A stretch of DNA of 64,000 nt from Pedobacter sp014947265 (GTDB lineage Bacteria > Bacteroidota > Bacteroidia > Sphingobacteriales > Sphingobacteriaceae): contig NZ_JADCNK010000027.1 in assembly GCF_014947265.1 (NCBI RefSeq), forward strand, positions 1 through 64,000, written 5' to 3'. The notes under the pieces are model-generated. The model ran no database searches. It was not told where the DNA came from and was given only the letters and a program-made list of their open reading frames with translations. Positions 44,485 through 52,836 of the stretch are shown here, piece after piece. Within the stretch, counting starts at the first letter, position 1. Each line of letters opens with the position of its first letter. A program made the translations under genes and the position numbers.

Positions 44485-45459
44485 TTAAACAACCTGGGCT
44501 TTAAGCAATCGTTGTTTACCTTCCATTTTAAATCTTACGGCCATAAATATAACTACGCAAAATAAACACAATAACAGTGCCGAAAATATATTTTCGTTAA
44601 CAACAGAAACAAGAATTATATTTATAATCAATTGTACCAAAAGATAAATTGTTGCTACAATTAAATGGGGAATCTTTTTTTCGTTAGAAAGAAATTGATA
44701 AAAATGGCTTCTATGCGCTTCAAAAATATTTTCATTCCTGATTACTCTAAATAAAATAGTACTTACTGCATCTATACCATAAAAAAGTAAAAGCAAAATG
44801 TAATTAAAGTTATGAGTAGCCAAAATTAACTGACCCATGAAGAAAACAATCGTGAAGGCTATGCCAACACTCCCAACATCGCCGGCAAAACATTTTGCTT
44901 TCTTTCTGAAATTAAAAAAATTGAAAACCAGTAGTGAAAGTGCAATGGTGATTAATAAAGCAGGTGAAGTAAAAGCATATATGTTTTTGTTTATGTAATA
45001 AAGCGTAATAATGGCAAGGAGGCTGTAACTCCCTGTAATGCCATTTATTCCATCCATAAAATTGTACGCATTAATGGTACCTATAACAAAAACCAGCGCT
45101 AAGGGAATCCAATACCAGGCTAAATCGAAAAGACCCCATTGGTAAAACATCAACAATACAGAAATTAAATGAACGCTCAATCTTATTTTATTGTTTAGCG
45201 TAAGCACATCATCAATAAAACTGATTGTCGAAATTGCAAATAGGCCAACGATAAAATAAGGGTAGTGAAAACCGAATAAAACAAAATAAATTATACTGGC
45301 TAAGCAAAAGATAACCCCACCTCCCCTAAGCGTAATACTGTTGTGAGAACTCCTTGCATTCGGCTTATCAATAATATTGAAATGGTCAGCGAGCTTGAAG
45401 TAGGCTATTTCTAAAAAAAACAGTCCGATAAGAATCAGAAAAGCAAAGGTTGGCATCAT
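44485..45459 (-). CDS. WecA/WbpL-like polyprenyl-phosphate HexNAc-1-P transferase
   Basis: A 324-residue PNPT-family membrane enzyme with about ten helices that starts the system B repeat unit. It would transfer a HexNAc-1-phosphate (GlcNAc, QuiNAc or FucNAc) to undecaprenyl phosphate. Motifs: KPNARSSHN, FIDDVLTL, NAYNFMDGINGITGSY, CFAGDVGSVG and EAHRSHFYQFL (the metal- and substrate-binding loops). The start is one of two consecutive ATGs (45459 or 45456); a GTG at 45465 is less likely. With the WbpM-like and the epimerase genes it resembles the Pseudomonas WbpV-WbpL-WbpM set. Confidence 0.9.
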   Translation of the reverse strand: MMPTFAFLILIGLFFLEIAYFKLADHFNIIDKPNARSSHNSITLRGGGVIFCLASIIYFVLFGFHYPYFIVGLFAISTISFIDDVLTLNNKIRLSVHLISVLLMFYQWGLFDLAWYWIPLALVFVIGTINAYNFMDGINGITGSYSLLAIITLYYINKNIYAFTSPALLITIALSLLVFNFFNFRKKAKCFAGDVGSVGIAFTIVFFMGQLILATHNFNYILLLLFYGIDAVSTILFRVIRNENIFEAHRSHFYQFLSNEKKIPHLIVATIYLLVQLIINIILVSVVNENIFSALLLCLFCVVIFMAVRFKMEGKQRLLKAQVV

Positions 45460-45519
45460 ATCCACAAAAAATGTGAAGATAAAGAATTCAAATTGTTAAA
45501 TTACAAACAGTAAGTTACT

Positions 45520-46623
45520 TTATTTATATTTATCTCCAAATGCTTCAACCATTTCTGATGCAACTTGTTTAATTTCCTGCTCATCAGACTTAGGGTAAAT
45601 CAACAGCACCTTTCCATCATCCACCACAATAAAATTAGATAGACCTTTAATTACCGCAGCTTTGCCAATTGGTAATTGAATCACGCAATTTGTTGTTTCT
45701 GACAAACTTAAATGTGCACAATTGATGGCGTTACTTTGCTCATCTTTTTCGGCAACAGCATGCAGTGACGCCCAAGTTCCCAAGTCAGACCAGCCAATAT
45801 CTGCCGGAATCGTATACACATTCTCCGCCTTTTCTAAAATGGCATAATCAATGGAGATGTTTGGGGCTTTTGGATAATTCTCTGAAATAAATTCAGCTTC
45901 TTTATCCGTATTATAAAATTCATTCCCACGCTCAAATAGAGCGGCAATTTCCGAAGCATAGTTTTGGAAAGCATTTTTGATCGTCTTTGCCGACCAAATA
46001 AAAATTCCTGCGTTCCAAAGATAGTCGCCACTCGCGATATAATTTTTAGCAACATCCAGAGATGGCTTTTCCATAAAAGCATTCACTTTTTTGATTTCGG
46101 AAGCATCATCTAGATGTTCAGTACTAGAATCATGAAACTTTATGTATCCATAACCCGTATCTGGACGAGTTGGACTGATACCCAAGGTTAATAAGGCATC
46201 ATTTGCTTCAGTAAATGCCAAGGCTTGACTAACTTTAGCTAAAAATTCTTCTTCTTTTAAAATCAAATGGTCGGAAGGCGCAACGACAATATTTGCCTGC
46301 TGATTAGTCTGTGCTATTTTATAACTGGCATAAGCTATACATGGCGCCGTATTATTCCTGCTAGGTTCTAATAAAATATTTTTTTGCAAAACCTCAGGTA
46401 GTTGTTCTTGTACCAAACCTGCATAGTCTGCATTAGTCAAAATGTAAATCTGCTCGCTTGGGCAAATCTTTAAAAAGCGTTCGTAAGTTAACTGCAATAA
46501 AGATTTACCTAAACCTAAAATATCGATAAATTGTTTAGGAAAGTGGTTGCGGCTCTTTGGCCAAAAGCGTGAGCCCACGCCACCTGCCATGATTAGTATG
46601 TAGCTGTTATTAGTTCCAGTCAT
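45520..46623 (-). CDS. manC: Mannose-1-phosphate guanylyltransferase (short form)
   Basis: The 367-residue enzyme makes GDP-mannose from mannose-1-phosphate and GTP. The nucleotidyltransferase signature AGGVGSRFWPKSRNHFPKQF starts at residue 13, and VAPSDHLI, FMEKP and WNAGIFIW follow. It lacks the C-terminal cupin (phosphomannose isomerase) domain of two-domain ManC/AlgA, as usual in Bacteroidota. It overlaps the fcl stop by 14 bases, and with fcl and gmd upstream it forms a GDP-fucose module. Phosphomannomutase and mannose-6-phosphate isomerase are not in the window. Confidence 0.95.
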   Translation of the reverse strand: MTGTNNSYILIMAGGVGSRFWPKSRNHFPKQFIDILGLGKSLLQLTYERFLKICPSEQIYILTNADYAGLVQEQLPEVLQKNILLEPSRNNTAPCIAYASYKIAQTNQQANIVVAPSDHLILKEEEFLAKVSQALAFTEANDALLTLGISPTRPDTGYGYIKFHDSSTEHLDDASEIKKVNAFMEKPSLDVAKNYIASGDYLWNAGIFIWSAKTIKNAFQNYASEIAALFERGNEFYNTDKEAEFISENYPKAPNISIDYAILEKAENVYTIPADIGWSDLGTWASLHAVAEKDEQSNAINCAHLSLSETTNCVIQLPIGKAAVIKGLSNFIVVDDGKVLLIYPKSDEQEIKQVASEMVEAFGDKYK

Positions 46624-47542
46624 TGTCCTTTATTTCGTTATAGACTTTTCTTATTCCATCTTTCAACGTAGTCTTAGCCTTCCAGCCCATTGCGTTCAAT
46701 TTCGATACATCCATTAACTTTCTTGGAGTACCATCAGGTTTACTGGTGTCAGTAATAATCGCTCCTTCAAATCCCACAATTTCTTTAACTAATTTAGCTA
46801 AATCTAATATAGAAATATCATCACCCACCCCAATATTGACTAAGCCAGGTTCATTATAATTGCTCATTAAATAAACACAAGCTTCAGCTAAATCGTCTGC
46901 ATGTAAAAACTCCCGTTTCGGTGTTCCTGTACCCCAAATCGTTACTTTTTCATCTCCATTTTGCTTAGCAACAATAAACTTGCGTAGCATAGCTGGCAAT
47001 ACATGTGAATTATTTAAATCGTAATTGTCGTTAGGGCCATAAAGATTGGTCGGCATTACAGAAACGAAATTACATCCATATTGATCGCGGTAGGCATCAC
47101 ACATTTTAATACCAGCAATTTTTGCAATAGCATAAGGTTCATTGGTTGGTTCTAACTCGCCAGTTAGCAAATATTCTTCTTTTAAGGGTTGAGATGCCAT
47201 CTTAGGGTAAATACATGACGACCCAAGAAACATCAATTTTGAAACTTTATTCATATAGGCTTGGTGAATCACATTATTTTGGATCATTAAATTTTCGTAA
47301 AGAAAATCTGCCCGGTAAATATTGTTAGCAATGATACCACCTACTTTGGCAGCGGCTAAAAATACATAGTCTGGTTTTTCGGTATAAAAAAATTCGGCTA
47401 CAGCAGAGGCATCCCGCAAATCTAATTCTTTGGAGGTTCGCGTAATCAGATTATTAAAACCCTGAGTTTCCAAATTTCTCAGAATAGCAGAACCCACCAT
47501 ACCTCGGTGACCAGCTATATACACTTTATTGTTTTTGTTCAT
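46610..47542 (-). CDS. fcl: GDP-L-fucose synthase
   Basis: A 310-residue SDR epimerase/reductase that turns GDP-4-keto-6-deoxymannose into GDP-L-fucose using NADPH. Motifs: IAGHRGMVGSAILRNL, FLAAAKVGGI, LGSSCIYPK with the catalytic Ser and Cys, EPYAIAKIAG with the Tyr-Lys pair near 135, and HVLPAMLRKF. The gmd gene lies 48 bases upstream, separated by a short fragment of a dispersed repeat (47549-47584). The manC gene overlaps downstream. L-fucose is therefore an expected component of the system B polymer. Confidence 0.97.
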   Translation of the reverse strand: MNKNNKVYIAGHRGMVGSAILRNLETQGFNNLITRTSKELDLRDASAVAEFFYTEKPDYVFLAAAKVGGIIANNIYRADFLYENLMIQNNVIHQAYMNKVSKLMFLGSSCIYPKMASQPLKEEYLLTGELEPTNEPYAIAKIAGIKMCDAYRDQYGCNFVSVMPTNLYGPNDNYDLNNSHVLPAMLRKFIVAKQNGDEKVTIWGTGTPKREFLHADDLAEACVYLMSNYNEPGLVNIGVGDDISILDLAKLVKEIVGFEGAIITDTSKPDGTPRKLMDVSKLNAMGWKAKTTLKDGIRKVYNEIKDNDWN

Positions 47543-47548
47543 TACTTT

Positions 47549-47584
47549 GTCATTGCGAGGAAGAGTGGCAAAGCCATCTCCCTC
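47549..47584. repeat. Fragment of a CATTGCGAGG-type dispersed repeat between gmd and fcl
   Basis: GTCATTGCGAGGAAGAGTGG and the following CAAAGCCATCTCC resemble a short intergenic repeat familiar from Bacteroidota, with conserved words CATTGCGAGGAA and CAATCTC. It fills nearly all of the 48-base gap inside an operon. The identification is from memory. Confidence 0.4.
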
Positions 47585-47590
47585 TTATTT

Positions 47591-48718
47591 TTATTCGAAT
47601 TGATTTTTAACACTATAACCAGCTGCTTTCAATAACAATTCTTTTTTAAAATGGTCAACATCAGATGACATCATATCTTCAACCAATCCTGCTAAGTCAT
47701 ATTGCGGTTTCCAGCCAAGCTTAGTTTTTGATTTTGTCGGATCACCAATTAATAAATCAACCTCTGTAGGTCTGAAATATTTAGGATCGACAGCCACCAC
47801 TTCCTTGCCAATCTCCAGTTTGTAATCTGCATTAGAACAAGATGCAACATAAGCTTTTTCCTCTACCCCCTCACCTCTAAACTCTAATTCTATTCCTACC
47901 TGTTCGAAAGACATTTTCACAAAATCCCTTACTGATGTAGTAACACCAGTAGCTATCACATAGTCTTCTGGTGTATCTTGTTGTAAAATTAACCACATTG
48001 CTTCCACATAGTCTTTCGCATGCCCCCAATCCCGTAGGGCATCTAAGTTTCCAAGAAATAATTTGTCTTGCAAGCCCAAAGCTATTTTAGCTGTTGCCCT
48101 GGTGATTTTACGGGTTACAAAAGTCTCCCCTCTTAGCGGACTTTCGTGATTAAATAAAATACCATTACAAGCGAAAATATTATACGCTTCACGATAGTTT
48201 TTAGTAATCCAGAAGCCATATATTTTTGCTACACCATAAGGTGAACGGGGATAAAATGGAGAATTTTCATCATAAAATCCTTTGTCGTTTTTATTTTCAG
48301 GCATTCCGCCATATAGTTCAGAAGTAGATGCCTGATAAACTCTTGTTTTCTTTTCCAAACCTAAAATTCTCACAGCCTCCAATATCCTTAAAGTACCAAT
48401 ACCGTCTACATTGGCTACATATTCAGGCGAATCAAATGAAACTTTAACATGGCTCATCGCACCTAAATTGTAAATCTCATCAGGCTGTATTTCCTGTACT
48501 ATTCTGATTAAGTTCGTTGAATCTGTTAAATCGCCATAGTGCAATTTAAATTTCAAATTGCTTTCATGAGGATCTTGATATAAATGGTCGATTCGATCGG
48601 TATTGAATAAAGAACTACGGCGTTTAATGCCGTGTACTTCATATCCCTTTTTCAATAATAAATCTGCCAAATAGGCTCCATCTTGTCCTGTTATTCCTGT
48701 GATTAATGCTTTTTTCAT
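47591..48718 (-). CDS. gmd: GDP-mannose 4,6-dehydratase (system B copy)
   Basis: A 375-residue GMD with all family motifs: GITGQDGAYLADLLLKKGY, RRSSLFNTDRIDHLY, STSELYGGMPE, the YGVAK catalytic pair, FNHESPLRGETFVTRKI and FRPTEVDLLIGDPTKSK. It contains a short loop (PENKNDKGFYDENSPFYPR) longer than the corresponding part of the 34078 paralogue. It supplies GDP-4-keto-6-deoxymannose to Fcl, encoded next. The upstream epimerase gene ends 6 bases before its ATG. Confidence 0.97.
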   Translation of the reverse strand: MKKALITGITGQDGAYLADLLLKKGYEVHGIKRRSSLFNTDRIDHLYQDPHESNLKFKLHYGDLTDSTNLIRIVQEIQPDEIYNLGAMSHVKVSFDSPEYVANVDGIGTLRILEAVRILGLEKKTRVYQASTSELYGGMPENKNDKGFYDENSPFYPRSPYGVAKIYGFWITKNYREAYNIFACNGILFNHESPLRGETFVTRKITRATAKIALGLQDKLFLGNLDALRDWGHAKDYVEAMWLILQQDTPEDYVIATGVTTSVRDFVKMSFEQVGIELEFRGEGVEEKAYVASCSNADYKLEIGKEVVAVDPKYFRPTEVDLLIGDPTKSKTKLGWKPQYDLAGLVEDMMSSDVDHFKKELLLKAAGYSVKNQFE

Positions 48719-48724
48719 TTTGTA

Positions 48725-49627
48725 TTATTTTATTTTAAATCCTTGCAAGACAGGACTTGGTTTCCAGTTTAATTCTTTTTTTGCTTTCGTATCGTCAAAA
48801 GTGAGATCTGCCATAATCTTTGCCAATTTTCTAGAATTAATCGGCGATTTATTGCCCAGTAAGTCTCCTAACCTTGCCATAATGTTCGCTACCCAAAGTG
48901 GTAGGTTGAAAATCCTTTTCTTGTTTATTGTTTTTGCAATTGTTGAGGCGAGCTCGGCAAATGAGGGGTGATAACCATCTGTGAGGTTATATATTCCGCC
49001 ACTTTTAGAAGCATCGGGAATTATTTTTGCCACATCTTTTGCAAATACCATACTCTTTTTAGCTTTTCCTCCTCCAATATTAAAATAATAGCCTTTTTCA
49101 ATTCCCCTGATCATAGCGCCTAAATTTCCTGGAGGATTTTTTCCAACCAAAAGCGGTAATCTCAAAATTGTGCAAATTACGTTGTTTTTAGCACACCAGT
49201 TCTGGATTAATTGCTCTGCTTGAATTTTACTTAATCCATAAGCGTCCTTTGCATTTAAAGGATGATTTTCGTTGATCATAGTACCAGATTCACAACCGTA
49301 AACTGCGACAGAACTAATAAACACAAAAGCTTTAGGCAACATGTTACTGTTCTCAAAACCTTTAAGCAAATTATGCGTGCCATTTAAATTAACGTCAAAA
49401 AAAACTTTTTCTTCTGATTTATTTTTAGGGACAGAGTGTGCTTTTCCTGCGGCATGTACAACTAAATCAAAGCTATGGGGAAATTTAGGAATTTCAATAC
49501 TAATATCACAAACAATGTTAGTTGTAGGATTACCCAAGGTTGTTACCTCAAAATTACTTTTATTTAAGACAGATAAAATGTTTTTCCCAAGAAATCCTGT
49601 AGCTCCAGTTAAGATTAATTTATTCAT
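48725..49627 (-). CDS. NAD-dependent sugar epimerase/reductase (WbpV-like)
   Basis: A 300-residue SDR protein starting MNKLILTGATGFLGKNILS. It carries SSVAVYGCESG (catalytic Ser), YGLSKIQAEQL (Tyr-x-x-x-Lys), RLPLLVGKNPPGNLGAMI and a C-terminal region resembling WbpV/Fnl-type reductases. With the WbpM-like dehydratase it could reduce UDP-4-keto-6-deoxy-HexNAc to UDP-QuiNAc or UDP-FucNAc, the likely donor for the WecA-like transferase. The longer frame from 49723 adds 32 unlikely residues and is rejected. The 239 bases upstream are AT-rich with no feature recognised. Confidence 0.82.
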   Translation of the reverse strand: MNKLILTGATGFLGKNILSVLNKSNFEVTTLGNPTTNIVCDISIEIPKFPHSFDLVVHAAGKAHSVPKNKSEEKVFFDVNLNGTHNLLKGFENSNMLPKAFVFISSVAVYGCESGTMINENHPLNAKDAYGLSKIQAEQLIQNWCAKNNVICTILRLPLLVGKNPPGNLGAMIRGIEKGYYFNIGGGKAKKSMVFAKDVAKIIPDASKSGGIYNLTDGYHPSFAELASTIAKTINKKRIFNLPLWVANIMARLGDLLGNKSPINSRKLAKIMADLTFDDTKAKKELNWKPSPVLQGFKIK

Positions 49628-49866
49628 GAATGACAATAGCTGAGTAATTCTTCTTATTAATATTATTATTTTTTTAATATTCACACATTTGCTTTTTATA
49701 TTTTTACGACATAAATGTTTCACCCTTATCGTTTGATATATTTCAAGCTATCATCTCTTTTCTTTGAATAATCTTTTCATTTTAGTTTAAGATTATAAGC
49801 CTACTATCCGCTATATCAATGATAAGATTTATTTCATAATATTTATATGTTTGCCTTTAACAACTC

Positions 49867-50988
49867 TTAGCTTTTGATACTTAAGAGTTCTTTATAAATC
49901 GACATGTATGATTCAATCATTTTTACTAAAGAAAATTCTTCTGTAACCCATTCTTTAGCAGCAAGACCCATATTTTTTCTTAGCAAACTATCATTTATTA
50001 ATATCCTTAGTGCACTACTAAACTCCTCTGGACTTTTGGGTCTAACTAATATTCCAGTTTTATTATTCAATATAACTTCAGGGATACCTTCCACCAAGGT
50101 TGAGACAGATGGTAATGAAAAGAAACCTGCCTCAACAAAAACTAAACCAAAAGCTTCGTAAATTGATGGAATGCATAATATATCACTAGTCTCATAGAAT
50201 GGTGCAACATTTGATTGCCAACCTAACATACTTACATAATCATTGAGATTATTACCATTTATATATTTTTCACAAATCGAATACAATTCTCCTGTACCAA
50301 TAATTCTTAAATATAAAGAATATTGTTTTTCATCAATCAATAGCTTAAACGATTTTAAAAGATTCAATGGATCTTTTTGTTCATCTAAGCGCCCGACAAA
50401 TAACAAATCCACCCTTTTATCTTCCCTATGTTGTAAAGCATCATGCCCTAAAGTTATTTTTGAAAAATCAATACCATTATGAATAACTTTAATTTTATTA
50501 CTAAAGAAAGAATAATACTTTCCATAAAATCTGTTTACCAAAATTAACTTATCACAAAAAAGAGTTGAAAAAAATTCAATCAAATAATATATTATTCTTT
50601 TTATAAAAGTTTCATTCTCATGGAATGCAATTCCATGTACTGTATGAACGACTTGGCAACCAGCTAATTTTGCAGCAATTCTTGCTATTATCCCTGGCTT
50701 GGTAGAATGGGTATGTACAATATCATATTTTTCTCTTTTACAGAGTCTATATATATCAATAAGCGCTATAATGTCATGTAATCCTATTCTTCTTTTTAGG
50801 TTTTTATTATGAAGAACGGTCGTGTTAATTTTTGAAAATTCAGCATCAAATTCAGCATATTCCTTTTGTGTACCTTCGCCGCACAAAATATATTTATTTT
50901 CAAAATCATTTAAATTTTCTAAAATAGAAAATGAAATTTTTTGAGCTCCAGCAAAAACTGGCAGCACAACGATATGTAATATTTTCAT
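49867..50988 (-). CDS. Family 4 glycosyltransferase
   Basis: A 373-residue GT-B enzyme. The N-terminal domain shows KILHIVVLPVFAGAQKISFS and DIVHTHSTKPGIIARIAAKL, then VVHTVHGIAFHE. The C-terminal domain has LLFVGRLDEQKDPLNLLKSF, IIGTGELY and CIPSIYEAFGLVFVEAGFFS with the donor-binding glutamates. The THSTKPG motif is typical of GT4 enzymes in capsule loci. It is flanked by a 239-base gap downstream and a 96-base gap upstream, so it may start or end a transcription sub-unit. Confidence 0.88.
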   Translation of the reverse strand: MKILHIVVLPVFAGAQKISFSILENLNDFENKYILCGEGTQKEYAEFDAEFSKINTTVLHNKNLKRRIGLHDIIALIDIYRLCKREKYDIVHTHSTKPGIIARIAAKLAGCQVVHTVHGIAFHENETFIKRIIYYLIEFFSTLFCDKLILVNRFYGKYYSFFSNKIKVIHNGIDFSKITLGHDALQHREDKRVDLLFVGRLDEQKDPLNLLKSFKLLIDEKQYSLYLRIIGTGELYSICEKYINGNNLNDYVSMLGWQSNVAPFYETSDILCIPSIYEAFGLVFVEAGFFSLPSVSTLVEGIPEVILNNKTGILVRPKSPEEFSSALRILINDSLLRKNMGLAAKEWVTEEFSLVKMIESYMSIYKELLSIKS

Positions 50989-51084
50989 TTTATTAACGGT
51001 TCCTACCTATATCTGTAAAAGAATATAATAACACGATATTCTTTTCGTATAGAAAAAATTTGATCACTTATTTAACACTTATAA

Positions 51085-51993
51085 TTATATAGAACCAAAT
51101 TTTCCTTTTATTCCATCTTTTAATCCTCTAAAAGAAAATTTTAAATACTTCATCCTTTCTTGAGAAATCAAACTGAAAATAAAAATTCGGAAAACATTAA
51201 AAGTGAATTCTCTTAATTTGTATCCCCATGATACATGAGGAGACCGTAACATGTAAACGCTGTTACGAGTTAGATAATAACGTCTAATAGGTGAATGAAC
51301 AGAAATCATACGTCCAAATACTGAAACCCTATTATCTCCAATTTCATGATGCATTAAGGCTTTTTGGATTGCAAATAATTTAAAACCTTTTGATTTACAC
51401 CTAAAAGACCACTCAACATCTATATAATCAACAAATAAATCTTCGTTCATCAACCCAACTTCATGCAAAACATCTATAGAAATTAGAGATCCTGATGCTA
51501 TTAAAAATGATGCTTCAACATTTGAACCTTCAGTAGGATTTACCCTGTTTATAAAAGGGCCGATATAACGTGTAATCGGATATTGTTCATTTGTTTTTTC
51601 ATTAATATACACTGGCCCTACCGCTCCAACCTTAGCTCCCTGATTCTTTAATTGTATTGTAGAATTGACTAACTCATTAACAAATCCGGGCGTAAGAACT
51701 GAATCATGATCCAAAATTAAAACAAAGTTTGAATCCAATTCAATTGCCTTTTTTATACCCTGATTTTGAGCATATCCGAGTCCTAAATTAGAAGAATTTG
51801 ATATTATAAATAACTTAATCTTTTTTTGTTGTACAAAATCTAGAAATAACTCATTAATTAAATCAATATTTTTAGAACCATTATCAACATAAACAATGGC
51901 ATCGACTTGTTCATGAACACTCATAAATTGCCTTTGTAGAGTGGATAGGTCTGGATTATATGTAACAACTATTGCTGTTGTTTGAAGATTCAT
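51085..51993 (-). CDS. Rhamnosyltransferase-like family 2 glycosyltransferase
   Basis: A 302-residue GT-A protein. The opening TTAIVVTYNPDLSTLQRQF, then IVYVDNGSKN, NLGLGYAQNQGIKKA and ILDHDSVLTPGF (the metal-binding DxD near residue 100) are the pattern of RfbF/WbbL-type rhamnosyl- or 6-deoxyhexosyltransferases. The C-terminal part holds IRRYYLTRNSVYML. The donor may be a 6-deoxy sugar such as fucose made by the manC-fcl-gmd module (inference). It is 18 bases after the SGNH-like gene. Confidence 0.86.
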   Translation of the reverse strand: MNLQTTAIVVTYNPDLSTLQRQFMSVHEQVDAIVYVDNGSKNIDLINELFLDFVQQKKIKLFIISNSSNLGLGYAQNQGIKKAIELDSNFVLILDHDSVLTPGFVNELVNSTIQLKNQGAKVGAVGPVYINEKTNEQYPITRYIGPFINRVNPTEGSNVEASFLIASGSLISIDVLHEVGLMNEDLFVDYIDVEWSFRCKSKGFKLFAIQKALMHHEIGDNRVSVFGRMISVHSPIRRYYLTRNSVYMLRSPHVSWGYKLREFTFNVFRIFIFSLISQERMKYLKFSFRGLKDGIKGKFGSI

Positions 51994-52011
51994 ATTTTTA
52001 TAAAGATTTAA

Positions 52012-52836
52012 TTATAATTTTTTCACTAGTTTAAAATAGTCCTTTGGAATATATTCTTTCTTGAAATGTACATTATCAGCAAAAAGCGTATCAGGAAGGT
52101 ATTGAATTTGCACCTTATAATTTGAAACAATCCTGTAGGCCTTACTGTTACTATCTACTTTTATATTTTGAATTTCGGAAAAAAAGCTTTTCTTAACAGG
52201 CGTTGGTTTTAACACAAACTTCACATCATTTCTTGCACATAAACTATCAATTTTAATCAGATAAGATTCAGAAATAGGAGACAATAACTTTGACTTCTTC
52301 AAATCTCCATCATAACTCGGTGAGAAATTTACCGCTCTTGTAAATGGAAATTGTGTTAATTTATAAAAAGGGATATGTGACACTTGCTTTTTTAAATTAT
52401 CATCAAATAGAGATATATACTCATCGTTATAGAAGGGCTTTAACAAATAATTAAACGCAAAATGATCAAGGTTGTTCTGAAAGGAAAAAGGAGTATATAC
52501 TAAAATTACCTGCTTAGGTAAATCATTTTTATTTGCCTTGAAAAAATTGTTTAATAAAAAAAATTGTCCGGCAAGTGTAGTCGCTTGACTACAAGGAATA
52601 GAGTATATCTCTCCATTATATTCTGTCACTGGATATAGCTGACCACAGACTGAATCTCCAATTAGCAAAGTATTTGCATGAGATTTTCGTTTACTTTTAA
52701 ATATGGATTGATAAACTTCGCTTGCATTTGAAATAGAAGTTAACCATTCCCAGTATTTCATACCATACCCAATTAAAGTAAAAACAAATAGAAAAAAAAA
52801 TCCTATAACCGTTGTTCTAAATAAAAAGTTTTTCAT
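52012..52836 (-). CDS. Membrane-anchored SGNH-like protein paired with MBOAT (DltD/AlgJ-like role)
   Basis: A 274-residue protein with one N-terminal membrane anchor (about 8-26) and a periplasmic domain. TLLIGDSVCGQLYP holds the block I Ser (Ser62), and the late ADNVHF supplies the Asp/His pair. This resembles DltD, AlgJ and PatB partners that complete acyl transfer to a polymer outside the cytoplasm. Its ATG overlaps the MBOAT stop by one base (TAATG), strong evidence for a working pair. Overall similarity to named families is low, so the exact chemistry is unknown. Confidence 0.68.
   Translation of the reverse strand: MKNFLFRTTVIGFFFLFVFTLIGYGMKYWEWLTSISNASEVYQSIFKSKRKSHANTLLIGDSVCGQLYPVTEYNGEIYSIPCSQATTLAGQFFLLNNFFKANKNDLPKQVILVYTPFSFQNNLDHFAFNYLLKPFYNDEYISLFDDNLKKQVSHIPFYKLTQFPFTRAVNFSPSYDGDLKKSKLLSPISESYLIKIDSLCARNDVKFVLKPTPVKKSFFSEIQNIKVDSNSKAYRIVSNYKVQIQYLPDTLFADNVHFKKEYIPKDYFKLVKKL

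Noticed and set aside
49628..49723. 32-residue N-terminal extension of the WbpV-like epimerase
   Set aside because: The extension is basic, AT-rich and lies before the Rossmann motif, which normally starts the protein.
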